This document shows, one piece after another, positions 9,148-18,472 of a DNA stretch of 64,000 bases. Origin of the DNA: Spirosoma panaciterrae DSM 21099 (lineage in GTDB: Bacteria; Bacteroidota; Bacteroidia; Cytophagales; Spirosomataceae); contig NZ_KB893217.1 in assembly GCF_000374025.1 (NCBI RefSeq), positions 1 to 64,000 on the forward strand. The letters are read 5' to 3'. Position numbers and translations under genes: made by a program. Position 1 is the first letter of the stretch; each line of letters begins with the position of its first letter. The notes under the pieces were generated by a model, which did no database searches, was not told the DNA's origin, and was given only the letters and a program-made list of their open reading frames with translations.

Positions 9148-11163
9148 ATGCTCGACTCGTTGATTCCCCCTTCGCAATCAGCCACCTTATCTGGTTCACC
9201 TGTTCTCTACACCCCTTCGCTGACGCAGTACATCCGCCGGAAAACCGTTACGGTCCATATTGGCGATGTGCCGCTGGGCTCTGATTACCCAATCCGTGTG
9301 CAGTCGATGACAACGGTCGACACAATGGATACGATCGGTTCGGTAGAGCAGGCTATTCGGATGATCGAAGCCGGTTGCGAGTACATCCGCATTACAGCGC
9401 CCAGCGTGAAAGAAGCGCAGAATCTGGAGAACATTCGTAAAGAACTTCGGGCGAGAGGATATACCACCCCGCTCGTTGCCGACATTCATTTTACCCCCAA
9501 CGCTGCTGAACTGGCAGCTCGAATCGTTGAGAAGGTCCGCATCAATCCGGGCAACTACGCCGACCGCAAACGCTTTGAGTTTATTGACTATACGGACGCG
9601 GCCTATGCGTCGGAACTGGAACGAATTCGGGATAAATTTTTACCGCTGGTTCGTATCTGCAAAGAATATGGTACAGCCATGCGGATCGGCACCAACCACG
9701 GCTCCCTCTCCGACCGGATTCTGAGTCGGTATGGCGATACACCCGTTGGTATGGTTGAATCGGCTCTGGAGTTTTTGCGGATTTGTGAGGACGAGAACTA
9801 TTACAACATCGTTCTGTCGATGAAGTCGAGTAATCCGCAGGTGATGGTTCAGGCCTATCGGTTGCTGGTTCAGCGGCTGGATGAAGAAGGGTTAAAGCCG
9901 TATCCGCTCCACCTGGGTGTGACCGAAGCTGGGGAGGCCGAAGATGGTCGCATCAAATCGGCGCTGGGTATTGGTACTTTGCTGGAAGATGGCATTGGCG
10001 ACACGGTTCGGGTATCGCTCACCGAAGAGCCCGAACGCGAAGCCCCCGTTGCTCAGGCGTTGATCGACCGCTATACGCATCGGGCTACTGAGAGCAAACC
10101 CATATCGTCCGTCACATCGTATCCGATCAATCCATTTCAGTATACGCGCCGGACAACGCATGATGTAGCCAATTTTGGCGGTCAGAACGTACCACGGGTT
10201 ATTGCTGATTTTAGCCAATTTCCCGTTCGGGACCATGAAGATTTAAAACCCATTGGTCATTTCTATCTGCCAGAACCCGATAAATGGCGGATGAACGACC
10301 TCGGTGCAGATTATATTTATACGGGTTCGCAGCCTGCAGCGTTTATGCTCCCGAACGGGTTAAAACAGATTGTCGATTATGCGATCTGGCAAACCGTTTC
10401 TGACCAGATCCATGCGTTTCCGTTACTGACTGCCAACGAGTATATACAGGCCCGATTGGCAAAAGTATCTCTACAGGATCGCCTGAATTTTGTTCGGCTT
10501 TCGCTACCCGACTTATCGCCTGAGTTACTGACCCTACTGAGCAGCGATCAAACCGCTGTACTCGTCATTACAACCGACAATGCCCATGCTATGCCCGAAC
10601 TGCGTAGGCTATTTGTTGAGCTGATTAATCAGGGCGTAACCGTCCCCGTAGTCGTTCAACGTGGCTATTCGACGGTTTCTACCGACGATATTCCGCTGTA
10701 TGCCGCTACCGATGTAGGTGGTTTGCTAATTGATGGACTAGGAGATGGCATCATGTTGTCGGCCGCTGTGCAACCCGCCCCAGCGCTATTGAAAACCCTT
10801 AACAATTTAGCATTTGGCATTTTGCAGGCAGCGCGTACACGCATTACCAAAACCGAGTACATCTCCTGCCCATCCTGTGGCCGTACCCTGTTCGACCTAC
10901 AGGAAACGACGGCGATGATTCGTCAGCGTACCGATCATCTGAAAGGGGTTAAGATCGGTATCATGGGTTGTATCGTAAACGGCCCCGGCGAAATGGCCGA
11001 TGCTGATTACGGATATGTAGGCATCGGCCGCGACAAAATTTCCCTGTATCGAGGTCAGCAGGTTATTAAGAAATCGGTGCCCGCCGACCGTGCCGTTGAC
11101 GAACTGATCGAACTGATTCGGGAAGATGACCGATGGATTGAGCCAAGCCTGGTAAACGAATAA
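9148..11163 (+). CDS. ispG: 4-hydroxy-3-methylbut-2-enyl-diphosphate synthase (IspG), long form
   Basis: A 671-residue IspG/GcpE, which converts 2-C-methyl-D-erythritol 2,4-cyclodiphosphate to HMBPP, the sixth step of the non-mevalonate isoprenoid pathway. The N-terminal TIM-barrel part (VHIGDVPLGSDYPIRVQSMT, then LRARGYTTPLVADIHFTP) and the C-terminal 4Fe-4S part are separated by an insertion of roughly 250 residues, as in the long form found in plants, Chlamydiae and Bacteroidota. The cluster ligands are visible as Cys574 and Cys577 (CPSCGR) and Cys608 (GCIVNGPGE, Glu615 being the usual fourth ligand). The start at 9148 gives a slightly extended N-terminus. Transcription likely begins at the TACCTTTG element. 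Confidence 0.96.
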   Translation: MLDSLIPPSQSATLSGSPVLYTPSLTQYIRRKTVTVHIGDVPLGSDYPIRVQSMTTVDTMDTIGSVEQAIRMIEAGCEYIRITAPSVKEAQNLENIRKELRARGYTTPLVADIHFTPNAAELAARIVEKVRINPGNYADRKRFEFIDYTDAAYASELERIRDKFLPLVRICKEYGTAMRIGTNHGSLSDRILSRYGDTPVGMVESALEFLRICEDENYYNIVLSMKSSNPQVMVQAYRLLVQRLDEEGLKPYPLHLGVTEAGEAEDGRIKSALGIGTLLEDGIGDTVRVSLTEEPEREAPVAQALIDRYTHRATESKPISSVTSYPINPFQYTRRTTHDVANFGGQNVPRVIADFSQFPVRDHEDLKPIGHFYLPEPDKWRMNDLGADYIYTGSQPAAFMLPNGLKQIVDYAIWQTVSDQIHAFPLLTANEYIQARLAKVSLQDRLNFVRLSLPDLSPELLTLLSSDQTAVLVITTDNAHAMPELRRLFVELINQGVTVPVVVQRGYSTVSTDDIPLYAATDVGGLLIDGLGDGIMLSAAVQPAPALLKTLNNLAFGILQAARTRITKTEYISCPSCGRTLFDLQETTAMIRQRTDHLKGVKIGIMGCIVNGPGEMADADYGYVGIGRDKISLYRGQQVIKKSVPADRAVDELIELIREDDRWIEPSLVNE

Positions 11164-11258
11164 TGTGACGTATTGGTAATGTTTCAGCACTGATCGTTGT
11201 TGCCTGGAGAGATACGCGCATTATTCATTTTCGTTGTACAGTATACATTGACACACTC

Positions 11259-11447
11259 GTGAACAGACTCCTTAATTATCTGAAAATTGGGCCGGTCTTT
11301 ACCTACTTTATACGGGTATTCCGCAAACCCGACCCCAATCAGCCGACCAGCGTGAACCTGCGTATGATGCACGGCATCAACCGGATTTCAATCGTGATGT
11401 TTTTGATCGCCATCATTGTATATACCGTTCGTCACTGCGTCCGATGA
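11259..11447 (+). CDS. Small single-pass membrane protein (DUF6728-like)
   Basis: A 62-residue protein: a basic N-terminal part (LKIGPVFTYFIRVFRKPDPN), a conserved-looking SVNLRMMHGINRISIVMF segment, then a single hydrophobic helix ending near the C-terminus. It resembles the short Bacteroidota family I know as DUF6728; this is from memory of the motif MHGINR and needs a search. The start codon context (GTGAAC at 11259, read as Met) leaves alternatives. Its stop codon overlaps the start of the next gene by 4 nt, which supports it being translated and co-transcribed with the MmcQ/YjbR gene. Confidence 0.65.
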   Translation: MNRLLNYLKIGPVFTYFIRVFRKPDPNQPTSVNLRMMHGINRISIVMFLIAIIVYTVRHCVR

Positions 11448-11794
11448 ATATTGAAACGATACGCGACTACTGCATTGCCAAACCGGGTGTTTCAGAATCC
11501 TTTCCATTTGGTGGCGATACACTCGTTTTCAAAGTAGGTGGCAAAATGTTTGCCCTTCTGGCTACGGAAAGCCAGCCGACAACCATCAACCTGAAGTGTG
11601 ATCCAGAACGGGCCGTACAGCTTCGGGATGAGCATCCGGCTGTAGCTCCAGGCTATCACATGAACAAAACCCATTGGAACACCATAACCATTAACGGAGC
11701 CGTTCGAACAGTCGAGCTTCAGGAGTGGATCGACCACTCTTATGAGCTCGTTCGGAAAAGTTTACCTAAAGCCATTCAGGCCGGATTAAACTGA
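11444..11794 (+). CDS. MmcQ/YjbR family protein
   Basis: A 116-residue protein of the MmcQ/YjbR family (CyaY-like fold). The hallmarks are the N-terminal IRDYCIAKPGVSESFPFGGDTLVFKVGGKMFAL stretch, the NLKCDPERAVQLRDEHPAVAPGYHMNKTHW block, and a C-terminal helix with SYELVRKSLPK. Family members are described as DNA-binding in databases, but their cellular role is poorly known. The length is normal. It begins inside an ATGA overlap with the small membrane protein, so translation is probably coupled. Confidence 0.9.
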   Translation: MNIETIRDYCIAKPGVSESFPFGGDTLVFKVGGKMFALLATESQPTTINLKCDPERAVQLRDEHPAVAPGYHMNKTHWNTITINGAVRTVELQEWIDHSYELVRKSLPKAIQAGLN

Positions 11795-11859
11795 GTAAGT
11801 TGCTTGTTCAATCGCCCCTGAACTGCTAAATTCGCAGGATTAGGAAACCCAGAGGAGAT

Positions 11860-12414
11860 ATGGAAGTTACCCTATTATGTCTGCTTTTTGGAATTTATCT
11901 GACCGCCCGGTATTTCCTGATTGACCACGATACGGTCTCTGAAAAAGACCTGAAACGGTTTCGAAAAGGTATCGATCTGGTTCAACTGCGGGATATTTCA
12001 GAAGCCTATTTATACTTCGACAACGCCGTTCGGCAATATCCCAAATCAGCCATTGCCTATGCGTACCGGGGCAAGTGCCAGCTTGCTCAGGAGAATTATT
12101 ATTCAGCTATTTATGACCTTACCGAAGCCATCAGTCGGGATAACACCCTGGCCGAATGCTACCTGGATCGGGGAATTGCCTATTATCACACGGCTGAGTT
12201 CCAACTCGCTTTTCGTGAATTCGACAAAGCCGTCTGGCATTATCACGATGAGCAACCGGACGCTTATCGGTGGCGGGCACTGGCCCGGATTCAACTCCGG
12301 CAACTCCCCCAGGCCGAAAACGACCTGCGTCGGGCAGTCTTACTAGGCGACGAAAACTCATTTCATCTACTCCTTCAACCACCGTTTACTCGCCCTATAT
12401 ACCAGGGGAAATAA
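11860..12414 (+). CDS. TPR-repeat protein with N-terminal membrane anchor
   Basis: A 184-residue protein starting with a hydrophobic segment (MEVTLLCLLFGIYLTARYFLI) that can serve as an uncleaved anchor, followed by three to four tetratricopeptide repeats: the SEAYLYFDNAVRQYPKSAIAYAYRGKC, YSAIYDLTEAISRDNTLAECYLDRGIAYY and AFREFDKAVWHY repeats are clear, with a weaker one at the end. TPRs mediate protein-protein contacts; no partner is apparent. The gene follows the MmcQ/YjbR gene by 65 nt on the same strand and is convergent with the barrel receptor gene downstream. Confidence 0.85.
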   Translation: MEVTLLCLLFGIYLTARYFLIDHDTVSEKDLKRFRKGIDLVQLRDISEAYLYFDNAVRQYPKSAIAYAYRGKCQLAQENYYSAIYDLTEAISRDNTLAECYLDRGIAYYHTAEFQLAFREFDKAVWHYHDEQPDAYRWRALARIQLRQLPQAENDLRRAVLLGDENSFHLLLQPPFTRPIYQGK

Positions 12415-12479
12415 GGGCAGAGCACAGCTAGTTATGATGCTTATGCTTTGGGTAAATTATAAGAATCTGTTTGCTATCG

Positions 12480-14888
12480 TCAATTCTGCGATTGGGGGTC
12501 GACATTGAACAGGTTGACCCGTTCTTCTTTTTTGCGGAGCCCGAAGTTATACCGGAGCGTCAGGCCAAATCGGCGGGTATCATTTCGGCGGAGGCCATTG
12601 GCCGAAACCGTCCCCTGCTGAAGGGTGAAATCGTAAAAATTCGTAAAGAACAGATCGTTGGCCGTGAGCGTCACCATCAGCTTATTCTGCATGAATTTCC
12701 GGTTCAGGCTCAGGTTAAGTGCACCGAAATTGCTTAACTCATAAAACTGAAGCTGCCCTTTGGTACGAATAAATCCATTCAGTGTCAGTGTCGAGCGAGC
12801 ATCTATTTTGAGTGAATGATAGGTAAAAAATGACCAGCTCCCTCGTTTGAAGTTTAGTGGGCGATTTTCATACACGCCCGAATACTCGTTGTAGTTATAC
12901 TGTGCCCCCACTACAAAGAAATACCGCTTGATGGGCGGAATACCGGCCAATAGCCGGAAATACGTTTCTTTGTTCGTACCCAGATTGTCGTAGGTTCGAT
13001 ACGCAACACTCCGATTGACCGGGTCCTGATACACCACATTCGTAAAAATATCCCGTGTGTTATTTTGCCCGATGGCAAACAGTGGCCGATCCTCTACACT
13101 GATATTCAGTTCATAGTTTTCGGTAAATTGTGGTCGAAGAGCCGGATTACCCCGATCATACAGGTATTGGTCTACATACCGGGCTGCCGGATTCAGATAA
13201 TCGTAAGCCGGACGGGTAATCGACCGCCGATACACCAGATAACTCCGTAGTTCATAGCCAGCAATTTTAGCCACTCGACGACTCAAGTAGACGTACGGAA
13301 ACAAATCGGTCCGATTGATTTTAAATGAGGTATCTGTCGGTACACGCTGATGACCATTCATATTTGTGTTCTCCAGACGAAGGCCCGCTTTCAACAAAAA
13401 TGGCCCAAACGTTTTGGAGGCCTGTGCATACGCGGAATTGATATTTTCCCGGTAATCGAATGCATTGGTCCGACTAATGTCTGGTGATCGCTGGGTGTTG
13501 ATGATCGTAAAATAATCCTGCTGACTGGTAAATTGCTGCCAGGTCAGCTTGGCTCCGGTTTCGACCGTAATGGTTTGGGTAAGCTTGTATTTCAGGTCTG
13601 TTTGCAGGGCAATCAGTTGCCGTTGCGACTCAAAATCACCATCTCCACGGGTAGCAGGCCGTTCGGGTAGTAGGTATTGGGTTGAAAAGTTCTGATCACC
13701 CCGATTGCCCGTATAGTTGTACGACACATCAGTGATCCATTCGGAACCCAGGGTATCAATTTTATATTTCAGGTTCGCGCCCTGACTAATGGAAAGCATC
13801 CGATTGGTGGCATCGGTCAAATTCAAATTGTCCGACACGAGCCGATTCAAACTAAGCTGGCTGATCTGATTCCGATTGCTGGCCGCCGACGACGACTCAT
13901 TCCAGGAAAAACGACCATCCAGGCTTAGATCCCATTTTCGGGACAGCTCGAAGCCCAATCCATAGCCTGTATAAAAAACATGCGCCGGATAGGTTGTATA
14001 GGCATCCTGCCTTAAAATAGAATCAGGCGAAAACGTTCGGTTAGTCAGAATCTGCTCATACGAATTACGACGGGTGTAGTTCAAATTTAAGTAGGATGTT
14101 CGTTTACCCCGGCTATTGTTCAGATTCAGGCCAACAAACTGATTCCCGAAGCGGCCCTGATTGAAACCTGCGTTAACGGACCCGGTCATCCCCAAGCTCA
14201 CCCCTTTCTTCAGGATAATATTGACCACGCCACCACTGCTACTGGCATCGTACCGCGCCGATGGGGTACGCAGAATCTCCATGCGCGTTATGCTATTTGG
14301 CGGCAGGCTTTTCAGAATAGAGGCAATATCGGCAGCGCTCATTTTCTGTTCTCGTCCATTGATGTAGATGGTAGCCGGGGTTGTACTGCTCAAATACACG
14401 TTTCCATCCGGGTCCAGAAAAAGCCCCGGTGTTTTTTCCAGCAATTCATATGCACTGGTACTTGTAGCGGCTACTGGCTCCGGGTCAACAATCAGTTTGT
14501 CATCTTCCTGCCGAACCAGTGGTTTCGCAGCCGTTACCGATACTGCCTGCAATTGCACGTTGTCGGGCGTCATAACCAGAGTTACTTCGGGCTGCCCCGA
14601 AATCAGCAACGGCTCTTTCCGAAGCGGTTTATACCCTACAGAGGTGGCCAAAAGTCGGTACGAATGCCCAGGCGTTAAGGAAAATGCAGCCAGACCTGCC
14701 GTATCGCTCAGCGCATAGAGCTTACGGGTCGAATCGGCCTGGTCGGTAAGTTGTAGCGTTGCGCCAATGACGGCCCGCTGATTGGCCTCCTGAATGCGGA
14801 TGCGGAGCGAATTACTCTGGGCAAAAAGTGCAGATGCTCTACTAAGTACAAAAGCGAAGCAGAACAATACGGTGTAGAAACGAACCAT
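12480..14888 (-). CDS. TonB-receptor-like outer membrane beta-barrel protein
   Basis: An 802-residue outer membrane protein. A signal peptide (residues 1-24, ending ALFAQ) precedes a carboxypeptidase-regulatory-like domain (IRIQEANQRAVIGATLQLTD to about residue 110), a plug-like region (LLEKTPGLFLDPDGNVYLSS, INGREQKM, RMEILRTPSARYDASSSGGVVNIILKKG) and a long beta-barrel with alternating aromatic strands to the C-terminus. This architecture is the Bacteroidota 'outer membrane beta-barrel family' related to TonB-dependent receptors but distinct from SusC. Its ligand is unknown, and no SusD-like partner is adjacent on its strand. A TAATTTTG element sits 22 nt upstream of the ATG. Confidence 0.9.
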   Translation of the reverse strand: MVRFYTVLFCFAFVLSRASALFAQSNSLRIRIQEANQRAVIGATLQLTDQADSTRKLYALSDTAGLAAFSLTPGHSYRLLATSVGYKPLRKEPLLISGQPEVTLVMTPDNVQLQAVSVTAAKPLVRQEDDKLIVDPEPVAATSTSAYELLEKTPGLFLDPDGNVYLSSTTPATIYINGREQKMSAADIASILKSLPPNSITRMEILRTPSARYDASSSGGVVNIILKKGVSLGMTGSVNAGFNQGRFGNQFVGLNLNNSRGKRTSYLNLNYTRRNSYEQILTNRTFSPDSILRQDAYTTYPAHVFYTGYGLGFELSRKWDLSLDGRFSWNESSSAASNRNQISQLSLNRLVSDNLNLTDATNRMLSISQGANLKYKIDTLGSEWITDVSYNYTGNRGDQNFSTQYLLPERPATRGDGDFESQRQLIALQTDLKYKLTQTITVETGAKLTWQQFTSQQDYFTIINTQRSPDISRTNAFDYRENINSAYAQASKTFGPFLLKAGLRLENTNMNGHQRVPTDTSFKINRTDLFPYVYLSRRVAKIAGYELRSYLVYRRSITRPAYDYLNPAARYVDQYLYDRGNPALRPQFTENYELNISVEDRPLFAIGQNNTRDIFTNVVYQDPVNRSVAYRTYDNLGTNKETYFRLLAGIPPIKRYFFVVGAQYNYNEYSGVYENRPLNFKRGSWSFFTYHSLKIDARSTLTLNGFIRTKGQLQFYELSNFGALNLSLNRKFMQNKLMVTLTANDLFFTNFYDFTLQQGTVSANGLRRNDTRRFGLTLRYNFGLRKKEERVNLFNVDPQSQN

Positions 14889-14909
14889 TCACAAAATAAA
14901 AGTACCCGG

Positions 14910-14917
14910 CAAAATTA
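14910..14917 (-). promoter_or_regulatory. Candidate -7 element of the barrel receptor gene
   Basis: On the minus strand this reads TAATTTTG, matching TAnnTTTG, 22 nt before the start codon. No clear -33 partner at 17-23 nt. Confidence 0.45.
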
Positions 14918-15134
14918 ATTGTTTTGTCTGGGAGGCCGCTTGTAAAGGCTGTATTATCGTAAATCTAAAAATGGCAGCCTAACCAGACGTTTGCAGAATA
15001 TTATTTGCACCGACATTTTAAGTACATACACATAATTCTACAAAACTGATTACCAAGGCCGTTAATCCATTACAAGATCAAACAGTCGCTTTGGACGTAT
15101 TATTAAAACATAATTCTTTACTCTACTGAGCCTA

Positions 15135-15142
15135 TATTTTTG
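15135..15142 (+). promoter_or_regulatory. Candidate -7 element of the susC operon
   Basis: TATTTTTG matches TAnnTTTG, 65 nt before the susC ATG, in an AT-rich stretch. No -33 TTG at the expected spacing, so confidence is limited. Confidence 0.4.
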
Positions 15143-15207
15143 TTTCTTTGCCCCGTTAACTCAATTTTAATCCTTTTTTTTCATCAACTAACCTAAAGTA
15201 TCTGCTT

Positions 15208-18200
15208 ATGAGAGCACGTATACGCAGTATTTGTATACTGCTGGTGAGTCTGGTCATGCTGACGGAAGTGTATGCTCAGGATCGCACAATCACGGGTAAA
15301 GTCACATCGGCTAAAGATGGCAGTCCACTCCCTGGCGCCAATGTACAGGTAAAAGGCACAACCCGAGGTACAACTACCGACGGAGCCGGTAATTACAAAC
15401 TTAGCGTTGGCCCGAACGCGACACTGGTATTCAGTCTGATCGGAATGGTGGCTCAAACGATTGAGGTAGGGGCACAAAGTCAGATCAACATCAGCCTGGC
15501 AGAATCCGAATCCGAGCTAAGCGAAGTGGTCGTAACCGCGCTGGGTATCAAACAGGAGCAACGGGCCCTGGGGTATTCGGTCGGGGTTGTCAAAGGGCAG
15601 GATATTGCCAATGCGCAACGGGATAATTTCCTGGTTGGGATGCAGGGCCGGGTAGCTGGTCTGACGATGACCACCACATCAGGTACGCCCGGTTCTTCGG
15701 CCATGATCCAGTTGCGCGGAGCCAGTTCGATTGGTGGTAATAACCAACCGCTGTTTGTGGTCGATGGACTACCTATCGACAACCGGACGTTTAACCAGGG
15801 CGCGCTGGTTTCCAACCGTCCCAACCGCGACAATGACTACCTGAACCGGGCTGCTGACATCAATCCGAACGACATTGAGACCATTACTGTCCTGAAAGGG
15901 CCTGAAGCGGCTGCCCTGTATGGGATCGACGCTTCGTCGGGAGCCATTGTGATCACGACGAAAAAAGGGGCAAAAGGTGCAGCTCGGGTTACGTACGACA
16001 ACCGTTTTCAATCGACTGAAGTTTATCGGTTTCCTGAAGTACAGACGGTATATGGCCGGGGAACGCTGGGGTATTCTAACCCTAGTGCCGCTACGATTCC
16101 GGCTTATTTCGGACCAAAATACCCATCCGATGCCCCAATCTATGACAACGTACACAGCTTTTTCCAGAAAGGCTTTACGCAGGTTCATAATCTGGGATTT
16201 GAAGGCGGTAGCGATGTAGCTACCTATCGGTTATCGACCAACTACACCAATCAGACAGGGGTTGTGCCCACCACAGGCTATAAACGCCTATCGGTACGGC
16301 TCACGGGAACGGCCCGTATCAGTCCGAAGCTGGATGTTATGACCTCATTGAACTACGTCAATTCGCAGGTAACGAAGGCTATACGGGGTAATAACGGTTT
16401 TCTGATCAGCCTGCTCGCCTGGCCTGCCAACGATGACGTTCGGAACTATCTCAATCCAGATGGGACACGGCGCATTCTGGGAGGTAGCATCAACCAGGGC
16501 GAAACTGACAACCCGTTCTTTTCGGTCAATAAAAACAAGAGTGGCGACATCACCAACCGGACCATTGCCAACTTCCAGTTGAACTATAACCCAACGCCCT
16601 GGCTGAACCTGACGGGTCGCTTTGGCGCCGACCTCTATTCGACGCAAAGCAACCTTTTCCTGAGTCCGGAATCCTGGCAGGGCACCGATGTCACGCTTGG
16701 CGGATTCTCGACCAAAGGCTCCGTCGAAAATGCGCTGGAAAATAGCCAGTTGCTGAACGGCAACCTGCTCGCTACACTTAAAAAGAATTTTGGCAAGCTA
16801 AGCACTTCTCTCCTGCTCGGTACAACCATCGACGACCGGAACTACAAGGTTACGACGGCCTACGGTGAACGGCTCTACCTACCCGACTTCAACTCAACCA
16901 ATAACACGGACCCCACAACGCAACGGAATAAATACACACAGACCCAACAGCGTCTGCAAAGCGTACTGGGAAGCCTGACGTTGAATTATGACGAGCTGCT
17001 GATTCTGACCGTTACGGGCCGGAACGACTGGTCGTCGACTCTTCCGGCAGCTAACCGGAGTTTCTTCTACCCAGCCGCTTCGCTGGCCTTCAATTTCTCG
17101 GACTTACCTGCCCTCAAAGCGCGCGGGAATACCTTTTATTATGGTAAACTCCGGGCCAGCTATGGACAAACGGGTCGCGATGCGCCACCGTACAAAGTGG
17201 CGGCTACGCTAACTCCACAGACGTCTACGGGAGGTGGTTTTGCCTATGATTTCTACGGCAGCAACCCCGATCTGAAACCCGAACGGGGTGAGAGTTATGA
17301 AGTAGGTACCGAGTTGATGTTTTTTGGCGGACGTCTTGGCCTCGACTTTGCGTACTACAACAAAACGCTTTCGCAACAAATCGTTACCCAACGGCTTAGC
17401 TACGCCACCGGATTCATTTTTGGTCTGCTGAACGGTGGAACATTCAATAACCGGGGCGTTGAACTGCAATTGAAAGGGTCGCCCGTGAAAAAGGCGGATT
17501 TTGGCTGGGATGTGATTTTGAACTTCTCGAAGTTGAAAACAGACGTTAAAAATCTACCCGCCGACGTACCGGAATACTACAACTCCGACACCTGGCTCTA
17601 CGGTAACGCCCGTTCCAGTGCATTTGTAAACAATCTGCCATCGTATTTCCCAAGCGACAACGTTGCCTACCGGAGCTACAACTTCAACTATTACCAGCGG
17701 GGCAGCGGTTCGGCTACAGCCATCGGTGGTTACAGCTACGCACGCAACAAAAACGGCGATATTCTAATCAATCCAATCACGGGTCTGCCCATTACCAATG
17801 CCACCTTCCTGCCCATTGGTGACCGCAACCCCGATTTCACGATTGGTCTGACCAACTCGTTTCGGTATAAGTCGCTGAGTCTGTCGTTCCTGCTCGATAT
17901 TCGCAAAGGGGGTGATGTGTTCAACGGAACGGCAATGTATCTCTGGCGCTCAGGGCTGAGTAAAAAGACGCTCGATCGCGATACGCCAGTCGTATTCAAA
18001 GGCGTTCTGCGTGATGGCAAAGAAGACACGGGTACACCAACACCCAACACAATCCAGATCGTGCCTTCGCTACGGTCGATTGATTATTACAATTCGATTC
18101 CAGAATCGGAGTTTGTCGAAAAAGACATCAACTGGCTACGTCTGCGCGATGTAACGCTGAGCTATGTACTGCCAACTTCATTGCTGAACAAGTCGAAAGT

Positions 18201-18384
18201 GTTCAAACAGGCCAGTGTCTTCGTCAACGGCACCGATCTATTCCTGGTAACCAACTATACTGGGGCTGATCCAAACGTAAACGGTACTACAGCTACTTCG
18301 GGTGGTGTTGGTGCCGGAGGTATCGATTTTGGTACGCTATCCGTTCCTCGTGGTTTTTCGGCGGGCCTACGCGTAGGATTCTAA
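15208..18384 (+). CDS. SusC/RagA family TonB-linked outer membrane transporter
   Basis: A 1058-residue SusC-type transporter. Signal peptide about residues 1-24 (ending VYAQ), a CarboxypepD-regulatory-like domain beginning TITGKVTSAKDGSPLPGANV (about 27-110), a plug domain with VVVTALGIKQEQRALGYS, the characteristic SusC words MQLRG-type IQLRGASSIGGNNQPLFVVDGLPI and LKGPEAAALYG, then a large beta-barrel ending in Phe. SusC proteins import oligomers through the outer membrane with a SusD lid, powered by TonB. There is no N-terminal STN signalling domain, so anti-sigma coupling is unlikely. susD follows after 88 nt. No glycosidase or peptidase lies in the cluster, so the substrate is unknown. 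Confidence 0.96.
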   Translation: MRARIRSICILLVSLVMLTEVYAQDRTITGKVTSAKDGSPLPGANVQVKGTTRGTTTDGAGNYKLSVGPNATLVFSLIGMVAQTIEVGAQSQINISLAESESELSEVVVTALGIKQEQRALGYSVGVVKGQDIANAQRDNFLVGMQGRVAGLTMTTTSGTPGSSAMIQLRGASSIGGNNQPLFVVDGLPIDNRTFNQGALVSNRPNRDNDYLNRAADINPNDIETITVLKGPEAAALYGIDASSGAIVITTKKGAKGAARVTYDNRFQSTEVYRFPEVQTVYGRGTLGYSNPSAATIPAYFGPKYPSDAPIYDNVHSFFQKGFTQVHNLGFEGGSDVATYRLSTNYTNQTGVVPTTGYKRLSVRLTGTARISPKLDVMTSLNYVNSQVTKAIRGNNGFLISLLAWPANDDVRNYLNPDGTRRILGGSINQGETDNPFFSVNKNKSGDITNRTIANFQLNYNPTPWLNLTGRFGADLYSTQSNLFLSPESWQGTDVTLGGFSTKGSVENALENSQLLNGNLLATLKKNFGKLSTSLLLGTTIDDRNYKVTTAYGERLYLPDFNSTNNTDPTTQRNKYTQTQQRLQSVLGSLTLNYDELLILTVTGRNDWSSTLPAANRSFFYPAASLAFNFSDLPALKARGNTFYYGKLRASYGQTGRDAPPYKVAATLTPQTSTGGGFAYDFYGSNPDLKPERGESYEVGTELMFFGGRLGLDFAYYNKTLSQQIVTQRLSYATGFIFGLLNGGTFNNRGVELQLKGSPVKKADFGWDVILNFSKLKTDVKNLPADVPEYYNSDTWLYGNARSSAFVNNLPSYFPSDNVAYRSYNFNYYQRGSGSATAIGGYSYARNKNGDILINPITGLPITNATFLPIGDRNPDFTIGLTNSFRYKSLSLSFLLDIRKGGDVFNGTAMYLWRSGLSKKTLDRDTPVVFKGVLRDGKEDTGTPTPNTIQIVPSLRSIDYYNSIPESEFVEKDINWLRLRDVTLSYVLPTSLLNKSKVFKQASVFVNGTDLFLVTNYTGADPNVNGTTATSGGVGAGGIDFGTLSVPRGFSAGLRVGF

Positions 18385-18440
18385 CTCATCTAGGATATAG
18401 GGTACAGGATGCAAAACCCAAGCGCATTTCTATACCGTAT

Positions 18441-18468
18441 ATCATACATCATATAGTATACATCATAC
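18441..18468 (+). repeat. Heptamer repeat run before susD (ATCATAC type)
   Basis: Four successive 7-nt units, ATCATAC, ATCATAT, AGTATAC, ATCATAC, end 4 nt before the susD ATG. The same word (complement GTATGAT) builds the arms of palindromes at 32823-32867 and 53401-53459. Here only one arm-like run is present. Confidence 0.7.
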
Positions 18469-18472
18469 ATAA

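Larger units (their letters stand above)
14889..15207. other. Divergent intergenic region between two outer-membrane receptor genes
   Basis: About 319 nt, AT-rich, between the barrel receptor (minus) and susC (plus). It contains two candidate -7 elements, one on each strand, annotated separately. I saw no gene and no hairpin in the rest. Confidence 0.6.
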